DNA of 64,000 nucleotides from an uncultured Actinomycetes bacterium. Lineage in GTDB: Bacteria > Actinomycetota > Actinomycetes > Actinomycetales > Microbacteriaceae. The stretch spans positions 1 to 64,000 of the forward strand of contig CAIXMB010000098.1 of NCBI GenBank assembly GCA_903920435.1. Direction: 5' to 3'. A program made the translations under genes and the position numbers. Shown piece after piece: positions 32,662 through 40,385 of the stretch. The notes below the pieces were generated by a model. That model did not search any database and was not told the DNA's origin. It saw nothing but the letters and a program-made list of their open reading frames with translations. Each line of letters begins with the position of its first letter. The first letter of the stretch is position 1.

Positions 32662-33678
32662 CTAGCGCGCGAGCCGCTCTACGACCGACCCGTACAGCCC
32701 GGGCAGCGCGCGCGACAGCGGCACGATCGCGCCCCGAGCCGGCGAGGTCGCCGCGAGCACGAGCCGCGAGGTGAGCATTCGGAAGTCGCGGGTCGTGCGG
32801 CGCCACTGACGGTCGTAGTCGCCAGTCCCGAGCGCGTGCGCGACGGCGAGCCGCGCCTGGTCGAACCCGAGCCGCAGCCCCTCGCCCGTGATCGCGTCCA
32901 CGTACCCTGAGGCATCGCCCACCAGCAGCACCCGCCCGCGCGAGGGCGCCACGGCCCGCTGCCGGAACGGGCCCGCTCCCTTGAGCTTCGTCGACGACTC
33001 ACCGAGGTGCGCGAGCGCCGGGATCCCGGCGACCGTCTCATCGAAGTCCGTGCGCGGTGCCCCGAGCAACGCCACCCCGACCAGGTCGGGCGCGAGCGGC
33101 GTGACGTACACCTCGGCGCGCGGCGCCCAGTGCACCTCGATGAGGTCGCTCCACGGCTCGACGGCGAAGTGCCTCGTGATGCCGAACCGGCGGCGGGCGC
33201 GCGGCGCTCCGCGATCGAGGCCCGCGAGCCGTCGCACAGTCGAGTGCAGCCCGTCGGCCCCGAAGAGCCACGAGCCACGGATGCCCGCGGCAACGACCCC
33301 GTCGGCATCCGTCTCGACGCTCTCGACCCGGGCGTCCACCCGCTCCACACCGAGCTCGGCAGCGCGCGCCGCCAGCGCGGAGTGCAGCACGGTCCGGCGC
33401 ACGCCGCGCCCGATGCCCGTCGCGAACACGTGATCCGCCCGGCGCCCGCGCGCGTTGTAGCTGACCCCGCGCAACGGCATGCCCGCGGGGTCGACGCCGA
33501 GGCGCGCGAGCAGCGGCAGCGCCCCGGGCATGAGGCCCTCGCCGCACGCTTTGTCGATGACTCCCTCGCGCGGTTCGACGAGCGCGACCGTCAGGCCGGC
33601 AAGCCGCGCCTCGATGGCCGACGCGAGCCCCACCGGCCCGCCACCCGCCACGATGACGTCGACGTCAGCCGAGCTCAC
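32662..33678 (-). CDS. FAD-dependent oxidoreductase, SrsC-like
   Basis: 338 residues. FAD-binding VIVAGGGPVGLASAIEARLAG at the N-terminus, the second motif GSWLFGADGLHSTVRRLAG, and the GD motif VLLVGDASGYVDAITGEG are typical of p-hydroxybenzoate-hydroxylase/geranylgeranyl-reductase-type flavoproteins. It is the third gene after a type III polyketide synthase and a methyltransferase, the srsABC order in which SrsC hydroxylates alkylresorcinols toward quinones (known from Streptomyces). GTG start, 14-bp overlap with the methyltransferase gene. Confidence 0.88.
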   Translation of the reverse strand: MSSADVDVIVAGGGPVGLASAIEARLAGLTVALVEPREGVIDKACGEGLMPGALPLLARLGVDPAGMPLRGVSYNARGRRADHVFATGIGRGVRRTVLHSALAARAAELGVERVDARVESVETDADGVVAAGIRGSWLFGADGLHSTVRRLAGLDRGAPRARRRFGITRHFAVEPWSDLIEVHWAPRAEVYVTPLAPDLVGVALLGAPRTDFDETVAGIPALAHLGESSTKLKGAGPFRQRAVAPSRGRVLLVGDASGYVDAITGEGLRLGFDQARLAVAHALGTGDYDRQWRRTTRDFRMLTSRLVLAATSPARGAIVPLSRALPGLYGSVVERLAR

Positions 33679-34186
33679 GCAGCGCCCGATCCTCGGTGGG
33701 GATGCGGAAGCCCAGCAGCAGCACGGCGTTCAGCACCGTGAAGGCGATGGCGGTGACCCACGCGGTGTGCACGAGCGGCAGGGCGACGCCCTCGATCGCG
33801 ACGATCACGTAGTTGGAGTGCCGCAGGAACCGGTACAGGCCGCGCGCCGTCACCCGCCCGGCACCGGGGACGACGATGACCCGCGTGTTCCACTGCGGGC
33901 CGAGCGAGCTGATCACCGAGTAGCGACCGACCTGGCACAGCAGCGCGATCACGAGCATGGGCCAGCCGAGCCACGGGATGAACGGCCGCGCGGCGAACAC
34001 GACCTCCGCGATGCACGCGAGCAGGAGCCCGGTGTGCAGCACGACCATGAACGGGAAGTGCCGCAGCCCGTACTCCTTGCCGCCGCGGGCCATCGCCGCT
34101 GCCGCATTGCGCTTCGAGATGACGAGCTCGACGATGCGCTCCCCGCCCGTGAGCAGGATGAAGATCACGTAGAGAACGACGCTCAC
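33665..34186 (-). CDS. isoprenylcysteine-carboxyl-methyltransferase-family enzyme, SrsB-like
   Basis: 173-residue membrane methyltransferase with four or five helices from the GTG at 34186, overlapping the synthase stop as GTGA. The C-terminal PGAGRVTARGLYRFLRHSNY followed by VIVAIEGVALP is the cofactor-binding region of the ICMT/phospholipid-methyltransferase family. In the comparable Streptomyces srs operon this enzyme O-methylates alkylresorcinol. Here the role is inferred from position. The extended open frame upstream is a shadow. Confidence 0.88.
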   Translation of the reverse strand: MSVVLYVIFILLTGGERIVELVISKRNAAAAMARGGKEYGLRHFPFMVVLHTGLLLACIAEVVFAARPFIPWLGWPMLVIALLCQVGRYSVISSLGPQWNTRVIVVPGAGRVTARGLYRFLRHSNYVIVAIEGVALPLVHTAWVTAIAFTVLNAVLLLGFRIPTEDRALRELG

Positions 34187-35229
34187 GGCCACTCCAGGAG
34201 CACGAACTCGGCGCTCACCCCGGGGCCGAGCGCGAACAGCAGTCCGCGCGCGCCTGCCGGCTGCTGCCACATGTCGGCCAGCACGTGCAGCACGGCCGCG
34301 GAGGAGAGGTTGCCCACGCGATCCAGCGTCGCCCACGACGTGCGGAACGCCTCTGCGGGAACGTCGAGCGAGTGCGCGAACGCGTCGAGCACGCGCGGCC
34401 CGCCCGGGTGGGCGACCCAGGCCGTGACATCCGTGGTCTGCAGTCCGTGCTCGCCGAGGAACGCGGCGACCTCCGACGGGAAGTGCCGCTCGATCACATC
34501 GGCGACCCCCGCCGTGAGCACGATCTCGAAACCGGTGCCGCCCACGTGCCAGCCGATCACATCGGTGGTGTCGGGGTAGAAGCCCGAGCGGGTGTCGACG
34601 ATACGGATGCCCGGCTCCTGCCGGTCGTCGCCCACGAGCACGACGGCCGCAGCCCCGTCGCCGAAGAGCCCGGTCGCGACGAAGTTGGCGATCGTCTCGT
34701 CGTCGCGCTGGAGGGTGAGCGAGCACAGCTCGACGCTCAGCAGCACTCCGACCTCGTCCGGATGCCCGGCCAGGTAGTCGTTGACGCGCGCGATGCCCGA
34801 CGCTCCCGCGACGCACCCCAGGCCGAACGACGGCATGCGCTTCACGTCCGGGCGCAGCCCGAGGCGGGAGACCAGGAGCGCGTCGATCGACGGCGCCGCG
34901 ATTCCGGTCACCGAGGTGAACATCACGAAGTCGACGTCCGGCGGCTCGAGGCCCGCGTCGGCGAGCGCCGTGCGCAGTGCGCGCTCGGCGAGATCGGTGG
35001 CAACCTCGATGAAGATGTCGTTGGACTCCCGGAACGTGCCGAGGTCGCGGTAGCGCTCGATCGGCAGCGCGGTGTGCCGCGTGCCGATGCCGCTCGCGGC
35101 GTGCATCCGTTCGAGAACGGCGCGCTTGCCGGGCACCGACGAGATCAACGGGGCGAGCTCATGCGTGATCTGCGCCTGGGTGTAGACGTGCTCGGGGAGC
35201 ACGGGCGCCACCGCCACTATTCGGGACAT
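34183..35229 (-). CDS. type III polyketide synthase, SrsA-like
   Basis: 348 residues of the chalcone/stilbene-synthase superfamily. Catalytic triad Cys139 (FGLGCVAGASGI), His274 (WVAHPGGPRV) and Asn307 (RVGNLSSAAVL), all present; C-terminal GPGVSAEFVLLEW. Extends a starter acyl chain with malonyl-CoA. With the ICMT-like and flavin genes that follow, alkylresorcinol or related phenolic lipid synthesis is the best inference. TACCGT ends 6 nt before the ATG. Confidence 0.93.
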   Translation of the reverse strand: MSRIVAVAPVLPEHVYTQAQITHELAPLISSVPGKRAVLERMHAASGIGTRHTALPIERYRDLGTFRESNDIFIEVATDLAERALRTALADAGLEPPDVDFVMFTSVTGIAAPSIDALLVSRLGLRPDVKRMPSFGLGCVAGASGIARVNDYLAGHPDEVGVLLSVELCSLTLQRDDETIANFVATGLFGDGAAAVVLVGDDRQEPGIRIVDTRSGFYPDTTDVIGWHVGGTGFEIVLTAGVADVIERHFPSEVAAFLGEHGLQTTDVTAWVAHPGGPRVLDAFAHSLDVPAEAFRTSWATLDRVGNLSSAAVLHVLADMWQQPAGARGLLFALGPGVSAEFVLLEWP

Positions 35230-35235
35230 TTGCTG

Positions 35236-35241
35236 ACGGTA
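35236..35241 (-). promoter_or_regulatory. -10 box of the polyketide operon
   Basis: TACCGT on the minus strand, 6 nt before the synthase ATG; leaderless by spacing. Confidence 0.5.
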
Positions 35242-35273
35242 GCACCGCGCGTGGGGTTCCCCTTAGCGCTTGA

Positions 35274-35678
35274 CTACCGGCCGGAACCGCCGAGGTTTCC
35301 GCCGGCCGGAACGGGTGTCACCTTGAGCGTGAACACGACGTTCTGGATGCCGCCGTCCTTGTTCGAGAGGGTGACCTCGGTCTCGCCCACCTTCTTGGGA
35401 GTGATGCCGGGGTTGAAGGTCGCGGAACCGTCCTCCTTGCCCTGCACGAACTCGCCGATCGACGGGTCGGCGATCTCGGCGGTGTAGCTGTCGACGGCGA
35501 GCGAGCCCGTGTTGATCACGAGGGTGCTGTTGAGGGGAACGGTGACGACCGAGTCCTGGATGTCGCCGGCGTTCACGACGACCGGCGTGACGACTGGGGT
35601 GTTGCCGGCACAGCCCGCGATACCGACGAGCAGAACGGATGCCGCGGCGGCAGCCGCGAGAAGGCGACGGAGTCTCAT
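35274..35678 (-). CDS. lipoprotein with Ig-like domain
   Basis: 134 residues. Lipoprotein signal peptide with lipobox VGIAGC (Cys23 lipidated). The mature part is a single all-beta domain (VVTVPLNSTLVINTG, VDSYTAEIADPSIGEF, VGETEVTLSNKDG) reminiscent of the chagasin/I42 inhibitor fold; this likeness is weak. Lies 44 bp upstream of the polyketide synthase on the same strand, but the synthase has its own -10. Confidence 0.7.
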   Translation of the reverse strand: MRLRRLLAAAAAASVLLVGIAGCAGNTPVVTPVVVNAGDIQDSVVTVPLNSTLVINTGSLAVDSYTAEIADPSIGEFVQGKEDGSATFNPGITPKKVGETEVTLSNKDGGIQNVVFTLKVTPVPAGGNLGGSGR

Positions 35679-35838
35679 GCCGCAAGTATGGCGCCGAGGT
35701 TGGGCGCGGGCAATGGGCGGGTTGCGCCTCAGTCGAGCGGCAAGCGCGGCCCACGCGCCGGTTTCGGGCCCGCGCGCCCACGCGCGTCGGCGCGTTCGCG
35801 AGAAAGCGGCGCGGGGCCGCGCGCCCGTCGGTTAAACG

Positions 35839-35870
35839 AGAGAAGGACGCCTCACTGGGCGTCCTTCTCT
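35839..35870 (-). terminator. terminator after tRNA-Leu
   Basis: Perfect stem of 12 bp (GAGAAGGACGC with GCGTCCTTCTC, plus A-T) with an 8-nt loop, just 3' of the tRNA on the minus strand and followed by a short T-rich CGTTT. Confidence 0.8.
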
Positions 35871-35871
35871 T

Positions 35872-35958
35872 TGGTGCGCGAGGGGGGACTTGAACCCCCA
35901 TGCCCTCACGGGCACACGGACCTGAACCGTGCGCGTCTGCCAATTTCGCCACTCGCGC
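35872..35958 (-). tRNA. tRNA-Leu (CAG)
   Basis: Class II tRNA with long variable arm. Acceptor stem GCGCGAG pairs with CTCGCGC; anticodon stem CACGG/CCGTG with loop TTCAGGT gives anticodon CAG, decoding CTG. The T loop GGGGGTTCAAGTCCCCC is intact and the CCA end is encoded. The region 35679-35838 upstream of the lipoprotein is very GC-rich and shows no convincing gene. Confidence 0.95.
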
Positions 35959-35996
35959 TCACCTGCCGGTAGCGAGCCACCGACTGAGCGAGATTA

Positions 35997-36704
35997 TCAC
36001 AGTGCGAGGAGTTCATCCCCGACGGAGATCGGCCCCGGGTTGAGCACGGATGCCCCGACCGCTAGCTTGCCGCCGCGCTCACGGTGGATGGTGCGCAGCA
36101 CGTCGAGATCCTTGTCCACGCCGCCCGGCTGGGGGCGGGTCACCATGACGCACCTGCCCACCCGCTTCGTGATCTCGACGACGGCGCCACCGAGGCTCGC
36201 CCGGGTGCCGACGAGGTCGTCCTCACCGGAGTCGCTGAGCAGGACGTTCGACCGGAACCGCCGGCGGTCCCAGCCGTGCAGCGTGCCCTCCGAGACCAGC
36301 GAGACCACGGTCGCCTCGCTGTCGCGGAACGACCCCGAGGCGCCCTCGAAGGGGTCCCAATCCGCGTCGTTCTCGAAGTCGTCCGGGCTCTCGTAGCGGC
36401 GCGAGACGTTCTCGTCCGTCGAGCGCAGGGTCACCGCGCGGCCGAGCCAGTCGCTGAGCGCAGCGTCATCCGTCGCGATCTCTCCAGAAGGCAGCACGAT
36501 CTCGAGGGCACCCGAGGCCGAGTAGCGCGCGGCGCCGAACAGCAGCTCGGGCACGCGTCGGCCGGTGAGCCCGAAGCCCGACTCGACATCGAAGATCGCG
36601 TACCGGCGGTCGCCCTCGACGCCCTGCGGGGTGAGTGCCGCCGACTGCAGCAGCTCGCCCTGCAGCGACTTGACCGGATATCGCCACAGTTCCTGAACGC
36701 GCAC
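35997..36704 (-). CDS. MOSC-domain protein
   Basis: 235 residues. N-terminal VQELWRYPVKSLQGELL is the MOSC N-terminal barrel; then GVEGDRRYAIFD, and the C-terminal MOSC domain with RSNVLLS near 155 and CVMVTRPQPGGVDKDLDVLRTI containing the conserved Cys for molybdenum-cofactor sulfur chemistry. Probably a molybdenum-dependent reductase accessory or mARC-like oxidoreductase. GTG start with TACCGT 6 nt upstream. Divergent from an MFS gene. Confidence 0.9.
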   Translation of the reverse strand: MRVQELWRYPVKSLQGELLQSAALTPQGVEGDRRYAIFDVESGFGLTGRRVPELLFGAARYSASGALEIVLPSGEIATDDAALSDWLGRAVTLRSTDENVSRRYESPDDFENDADWDPFEGASGSFRDSEATVVSLVSEGTLHGWDRRRFRSNVLLSDSGEDDLVGTRASLGGAVVEITKRVGRCVMVTRPQPGGVDKDLDVLRTIHRERGGKLAVGASVLNPGPISVGDELLAL

Positions 36705-36710
36705 CCCACA

Positions 36711-36720
36711 ACGGTAGCGT
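36711..36720. promoter_or_regulatory. divergent MOSC/MFS promoter with overlapping -10 boxes
   Basis: Minus strand TACCGT (36716-36711) lies 6 nt before the MOSC GTG. Plus strand TAGCGT (36715-36720) lies 10 nt before the ATG of the MFS gene. The boxes share two bases, as at hemA/hemE. Confidence 0.5.
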
Positions 36721-36730
36721 TGTGAGAACT

Positions 36731-37912
36731 ATGGCAGTGGGCACGCGCGGCGTCGCGATCAACGCGACCCTCATCGTGATCGCGCAGAGTACTCAAGCCA
36801 TCGCGGTCGGTGCGATAGCGCTGTTCCTGCCGCTGATCCGCTCCGACCTCGGCCTGACCTTCACGCAGGCCGGATTGCTCGCCGCCGTCGCGACGCTCTC
36901 CTACGCCCTCATGCAGGTACCCGCGGGGGTGCTCGCCGACCGCGTCAGCCCCAAGAAGCTGTTCGTGATCGGTGTGCTCGGTGCCAACGCGTTCGCGATC
37001 CTGTTCGCGCTCGCCAACGACTTCGCGCTCATGCTCGTCATCCAGGCCGTGGCGGGCATCTTCCGCGCGGCGATGTTCATCCCCGGAATGCTGCTCATGA
37101 CGCGGCACTTCTCGCAGAAGCGCCGGGCGACCGCCATGGGCCTGTTCGTGGCTGGCGGCTTCTCCTCCAACATCGTCATCAACCTCATCGGCCCGCTTCT
37201 CGTGGGCCCGCTCGGCTGGCAGGGCGTGATCGTCGCCTCGTCGATCGTGGGACTGCTGTTCGCCGCGGCGCTCTGGTTCTTCGGCGACGACGTGCCCGCC
37301 CACGAGACGGATGCCCCGGCGCCGACGAAGTGGGTCTGGCGCACTCCGGCGTGGTGGCTCCTGGCGGTCATCCAGTTCGCGCGCCTAACGGCGGTCTCGG
37401 GCTACGGCCTCTGGCTGCCCGCCTTCCTCATCGAGGAGCGCGGCCTGCCGCTGGCCACGGCCGGACTGATCGTCGCCGTCTCGGCCGCGATCACCGCGCC
37501 GAGCAACATCGGCGGCGGCATCCTCTCCGACCGGCTGGGGCGGCCACTGCTCGTGATCGCCGTCTCGCTCGTCGCGCTCACCGTGCTCTTCTCCGTCGTG
37601 GGCGAGGTGACGAGCATCCCCCTCCTCCTGATCGTCATGGGGCTCATCGCCGTCTTCATCCAGCTCTACTTCGGGCCGCTGTTCGCGATTCCGCGCACGC
37701 TGTTCGGCCCGGGGCTCGCGGGGCTGAGCTCGGGCTTCGGCAACTTCACCGCAAACCTCGGCGGGTTCTCGGCGGCGTTCATCCTCGGCCTACTCAAAGA
37801 CGTCACCGGCGACTTCACCGCGGGCTTCTACTACCTCGCGGCGGTGGTGCTCGTGGGGGCCGTCGCGGCCCTCGTGCTGTGGCGACAGCCCTCGCCACGG
37901 CCCACCAGCTAA
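36731..37912 (+). CDS. MFS transporter
   Basis: 393 residues with about twelve helices. VPAGVLADRVSPKKLFVIG after helix 2 and GILSDRLGRPLLVI after helix 8 are the MFS signature loops; IPGMLLMTRHFSQKRRATAMG lies in helix 4-5. The subgroup resembles nitrate/cyanate or anion carriers, but the substrate is not determined. The ATG at 36731 is preferred; a GTG at 36722 is in frame. Ends where the -10 box of the fhaA operon begins. Confidence 0.87.
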   Translation: MAVGTRGVAINATLIVIAQSTQAIAVGAIALFLPLIRSDLGLTFTQAGLLAAVATLSYALMQVPAGVLADRVSPKKLFVIGVLGANAFAILFALANDFALMLVIQAVAGIFRAAMFIPGMLLMTRHFSQKRRATAMGLFVAGGFSSNIVINLIGPLLVGPLGWQGVIVASSIVGLLFAAALWFFGDDVPAHETDAPAPTKWVWRTPAWWLLAVIQFARLTAVSGYGLWLPAFLIEERGLPLATAGLIVAVSAAITAPSNIGGGILSDRLGRPLLVIAVSLVALTVLFSVVGEVTSIPLLLIVMGLIAVFIQLYFGPLFAIPRTLFGPGLAGLSSGFGNFTANLGGFSAAFILGLLKDVTGDFTAGFYYLAAVVLVGAVAALVLWRQPSPRPTS

Positions 37913-37915
37913 CAT
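37910..37915 (+). promoter_or_regulatory. candidate -10 of the fhaA-pknB operon
   Basis: TAACAT, starting at the MFS stop codon, about 34 nt before the fhaA GTG, giving a short leader that contains GGGAG. No clear -35. Confidence 0.4.
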
Positions 37916-37949
37916 TCGTCTTACCGACACGAGCAATCTTGGGAGAGCT

Positions 37950-38621
37950 GTGGGCCTGCTGGACAACTTCGAGAAGGGTCTCGAGCGTGCCGTCAATGGC
38001 GCCTTCGCCAAGACCTTCAAGAGCGGTCTGCAGCCCGTCGAGATCACGGCGGCCCTCCGGCGCGAGCTCGACACCAAGGCCGCGGTCGTCGCGCGCGACC
38101 GCATCCTCGTGCCCAACACCTTCACCGTGCGGCTGTCGAAGACCGACTACGACCGCATGATCGCGCTCGGTTCGACGCTCACCGACGAGCTCACGCAGCT
38201 CGTGCAGCGCCACGCCGCCGCGCAGCACTACTCCTTCGCGGGCGGCATCTCCATCACCCTCTCCGAGGATCCGAGCCTCAGCGCCGGCATGCTCGAGATC
38301 CGCTCCGCCAATGAGCAGGGCGAGGTCGCGTGGACGCCCGTGCTCGAGATCAACGGCAAGAACCACCCCATCGTGCACTCGCACACCGTGATCGGGCGCG
38401 GCAGCGACGCCGACATCACGGTCGACGACACGGGCATCTCGCGCCGGCACGTCGAGATCCTCTGGGACGGCACCCGGGCCCAGGTCAACGACCTCGGCTC
38501 GACGAACGGCTCGCTGCTCAACGGCAATCGCGTCTCGAAGGCGCCCCTCCCGCCCGACTCGGTGATCGACATCGGCCGCACGCGCATCATCTTCCGCGTG
38601 CTCGCACAGGCGAGGTCGTAA
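37950..38621 (+). CDS. fhaA: FHA-domain protein FhaA (DUF3662 + FHA)
   Basis: 223 residues. The N-terminal DUF3662 domain (LLDNFEKGLERAVNGAFAKTF) precedes a C-terminal FHA phosphothreonine-binding domain: VIGRGSDADITVDDTGISRRHVEI with the conserved Gly-Arg and Ser-x-x-His, then NDLGSTNGSLLNG. It is known to bind phosphorylated partners of PknA/PknB in cell-wall synthesis. The linker between domains is shorter than in mycobacteria. GTG start after GGGAG. First gene of the operon. Confidence 0.94.
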   Translation: MGLLDNFEKGLERAVNGAFAKTFKSGLQPVEITAALRRELDTKAAVVARDRILVPNTFTVRLSKTDYDRMIALGSTLTDELTQLVQRHAAAQHYSFAGGISITLSEDPSLSAGMLEIRSANEQGEVAWTPVLEINGKNHPIVHSHTVIGRGSDADITVDDTGISRRHVEILWDGTRAQVNDLGSTNGSLLNGNRVSKAPLPPDSVIDIGRTRIIFRVLAQARS

Positions 38622-39136
38622 TGGGCGAACTCACCCTCCTCATCCTGCGCGTGGCGTTCCTCGTGGTGCTGTGGGCGTTCGTCTTCGCGATCGTCTACGC
38701 GCTGCGCTCCGACCTCTTCGGCCAGAAGGTGCGCCGGATGCCCGCCCCGGTCGCCGCGCCGGCACCCCAGGTCACGGCTCCCGCGGCCCCCGTCGCTGCG
38801 GCGCCCAGGCCCGCGGTCGCGCGCCCCCAGCCCGGATCGTCGCTCGACGCGAAGCGCCTCGTCATCACGTCCGGCGCGAAGGAGGGGCTCGAGATCGACC
38901 TCCCCGACGAGCTGCTCACCATCGGCCGGTCGAATGAGTCGGGGCTGGTCATCCGTGACGACTACACCTCGACGCACCACGCACGCCTGCTTCTCTGGGC
39001 CGACGGCTGGGTAATCCAGGACCTAGACTCGACGAACGGCACGTTCCTCGACGGAACCCGAGTGATTGTTCCCACGCAGGTGCCGCTCAACACGCCGGTC
39101 AAGATCGGTACGACAAGTTTCGAACTCCGGCGGTAG
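38621..39136 (+). CDS. fhaB: FHA-domain protein FhaB
   Basis: 171 residues. An N-terminal transmembrane helix (about 5-27) is followed by a Pro/Ala-rich linker and an FHA domain: LLTIGRSNESGLVIRDDYTS, THHARLL and QDLDSTNGTFLDGTRV. Known homologues recruit phosphorylated division proteins at the septum. TAATG overlap with fhaA couples translation. The FHA phosphate-binding Arg and Ser/His are intact. Confidence 0.94.
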   Translation: MGELTLLILRVAFLVVLWAFVFAIVYALRSDLFGQKVRRMPAPVAAPAPQVTAPAAPVAAAPRPAVARPQPGSSLDAKRLVITSGAKEGLEIDLPDELLTIGRSNESGLVIRDDYTSTHHARLLLWADGWVIQDLDSTNGTFLDGTRVIVPTQVPLNTPVKIGTTSFELRR

Positions 39137-39140
39137 GTGA

Positions 39141-40385
39141 ATGGCGACTACGGGCAAGAGCGCCGCCGTCTCCCACGTCGGGAAGATCCGCTCCAACAAC
39201 CAGGACAGCGGATACGCCGGCCGGTACCTCTTCGTCGTCGCCGACGGCATGGGCGGCCACGCGGGCGGCGATGTCGCCTCGGCAATCGCGGTCAAGCGCA
39301 TAGCGGAGACCGACCGCCAGTACGCCTCGCCCAACGACGCGGAGTTCGCCCTGCGCTCGGCGCTGTTGGCCGCGAACTCGCTGCTCGCCGAGACCGTGTT
39401 CGAGCACGGCGAGCTCACGGGCATGGGCACGACGGTGAGCGGTATCGTGCGCGTCGACGACCATGTGGCCATCGCGCACATCGGCGACTCGCGCATCTAC
39501 CTGTTCCGGGGCGGCGTGCTCCAGCAGATCACCGCCGACCACACCTTCGTGCAGCGCCTCGTCGACAGCGGCCGCATCACGCCCGAGGAGGCGGCCGTGC
39601 ATCCGCGGCGCTCGGTGCTCATGCGCGTGCTCGGCGACGTCGACGCGTCGCCGGAGATCGACACGACGGTCATGAAGACGCAGCCCGGCGACCGCTGGCT
39701 CATCTGCTCCGACGGCCTCAGCAGCTACGTCGCCGAGGAGAAGATCCAGGCGGTGCTCACCGCGATCCCCACCGCGCAGGATGCCGCGGAGCGACTGATC
39801 AAGGAGAGCCTCGATCAGGGCGCCCCCGACAACGTGACGATCGTGCTGCTCGATATCGACGAGACCGGCGATTCCGCGCACGAGCCGCCCGTGACCGTGG
39901 GGTCGGCCGCCGTGCCGCTCGTGTTCGAGACCGACAGCGTGCGCCGTCCGCTTCGCCTGCCGAGCCTTCTGCTGCACCCGTTGAAGGCGACCCCCGCCGA
40001 CGACAGCCACTTCGAGCCGGAGTCGGACGAGTACCTCGATGCGCTGATCCTCGAAGACCGTCGTCGGGCGCGCAAGCGCCGCATCTCGTGGCTCGCGTTC
40101 GTGCTCATCGTCATCGCGGTCATCGTCGCGGCGGGCATCCTCGGCTACCAGTTCACGCAGCGCCACTACTACGTCGGCGCCGACAACGGGCGGGTGGCGA
40201 TCTTCCAGGGCGTGCAGCAGGACATCGGTCCGATCAAGCTCTCGCACGTCTACTTCACGTCCACCCTGAGCCTCGACGACCTCTCGCAGTACCAGCAGCA
40301 GCAGGTCGAGGGAACCATCAACGCCACGGACCTGGCCAACGCCAAGGACATACTGGAGCAGCTCTCGGATGCCCGAAAGCCCTAG
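39141..40385 (+). CDS. pstP: PP2C-type serine/threonine phosphatase
   Basis: 414 residues. PPM motifs: RSNNQDSGYAG near 18-28, VVADGMGGHAGGDVAS near 34-49, GMGTTVSG, IGDSRIYLF, and QGAPDNVTIVLLDID; metal-binding Asp residues are conserved. A transmembrane helix lies at about 318-338, followed by an extracellular ~75 residues. It reverses phosphorylation by the kinases PknA/PknB encoded downstream. Starts 4 bp after fhaB. Confidence 0.96.
   Translation: MATTGKSAAVSHVGKIRSNNQDSGYAGRYLFVVADGMGGHAGGDVASAIAVKRIAETDRQYASPNDAEFALRSALLAANSLLAETVFEHGELTGMGTTVSGIVRVDDHVAIAHIGDSRIYLFRGGVLQQITADHTFVQRLVDSGRITPEEAAVHPRRSVLMRVLGDVDASPEIDTTVMKTQPGDRWLICSDGLSSYVAEEKIQAVLTAIPTAQDAAERLIKESLDQGAPDNVTIVLLDIDETGDSAHEPPVTVGSAAVPLVFETDSVRRPLRLPSLLLHPLKATPADDSHFEPESDEYLDALILEDRRRARKRRISWLAFVLIVIAVIVAAGILGYQFTQRHYYVGADNGRVAIFQGVQQDIGPIKLSHVYFTSTLSLDDLSQYQQQQVEGTINATDLANAKDILEQLSDARKP

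Noticed and set aside
35679-35838. Small coding genes in the GC-rich region before tRNA-Leu
   Set aside because: Open frames there run on through the tRNA and its terminator, with Arg/Ala/Pro composition and no ribosome site.
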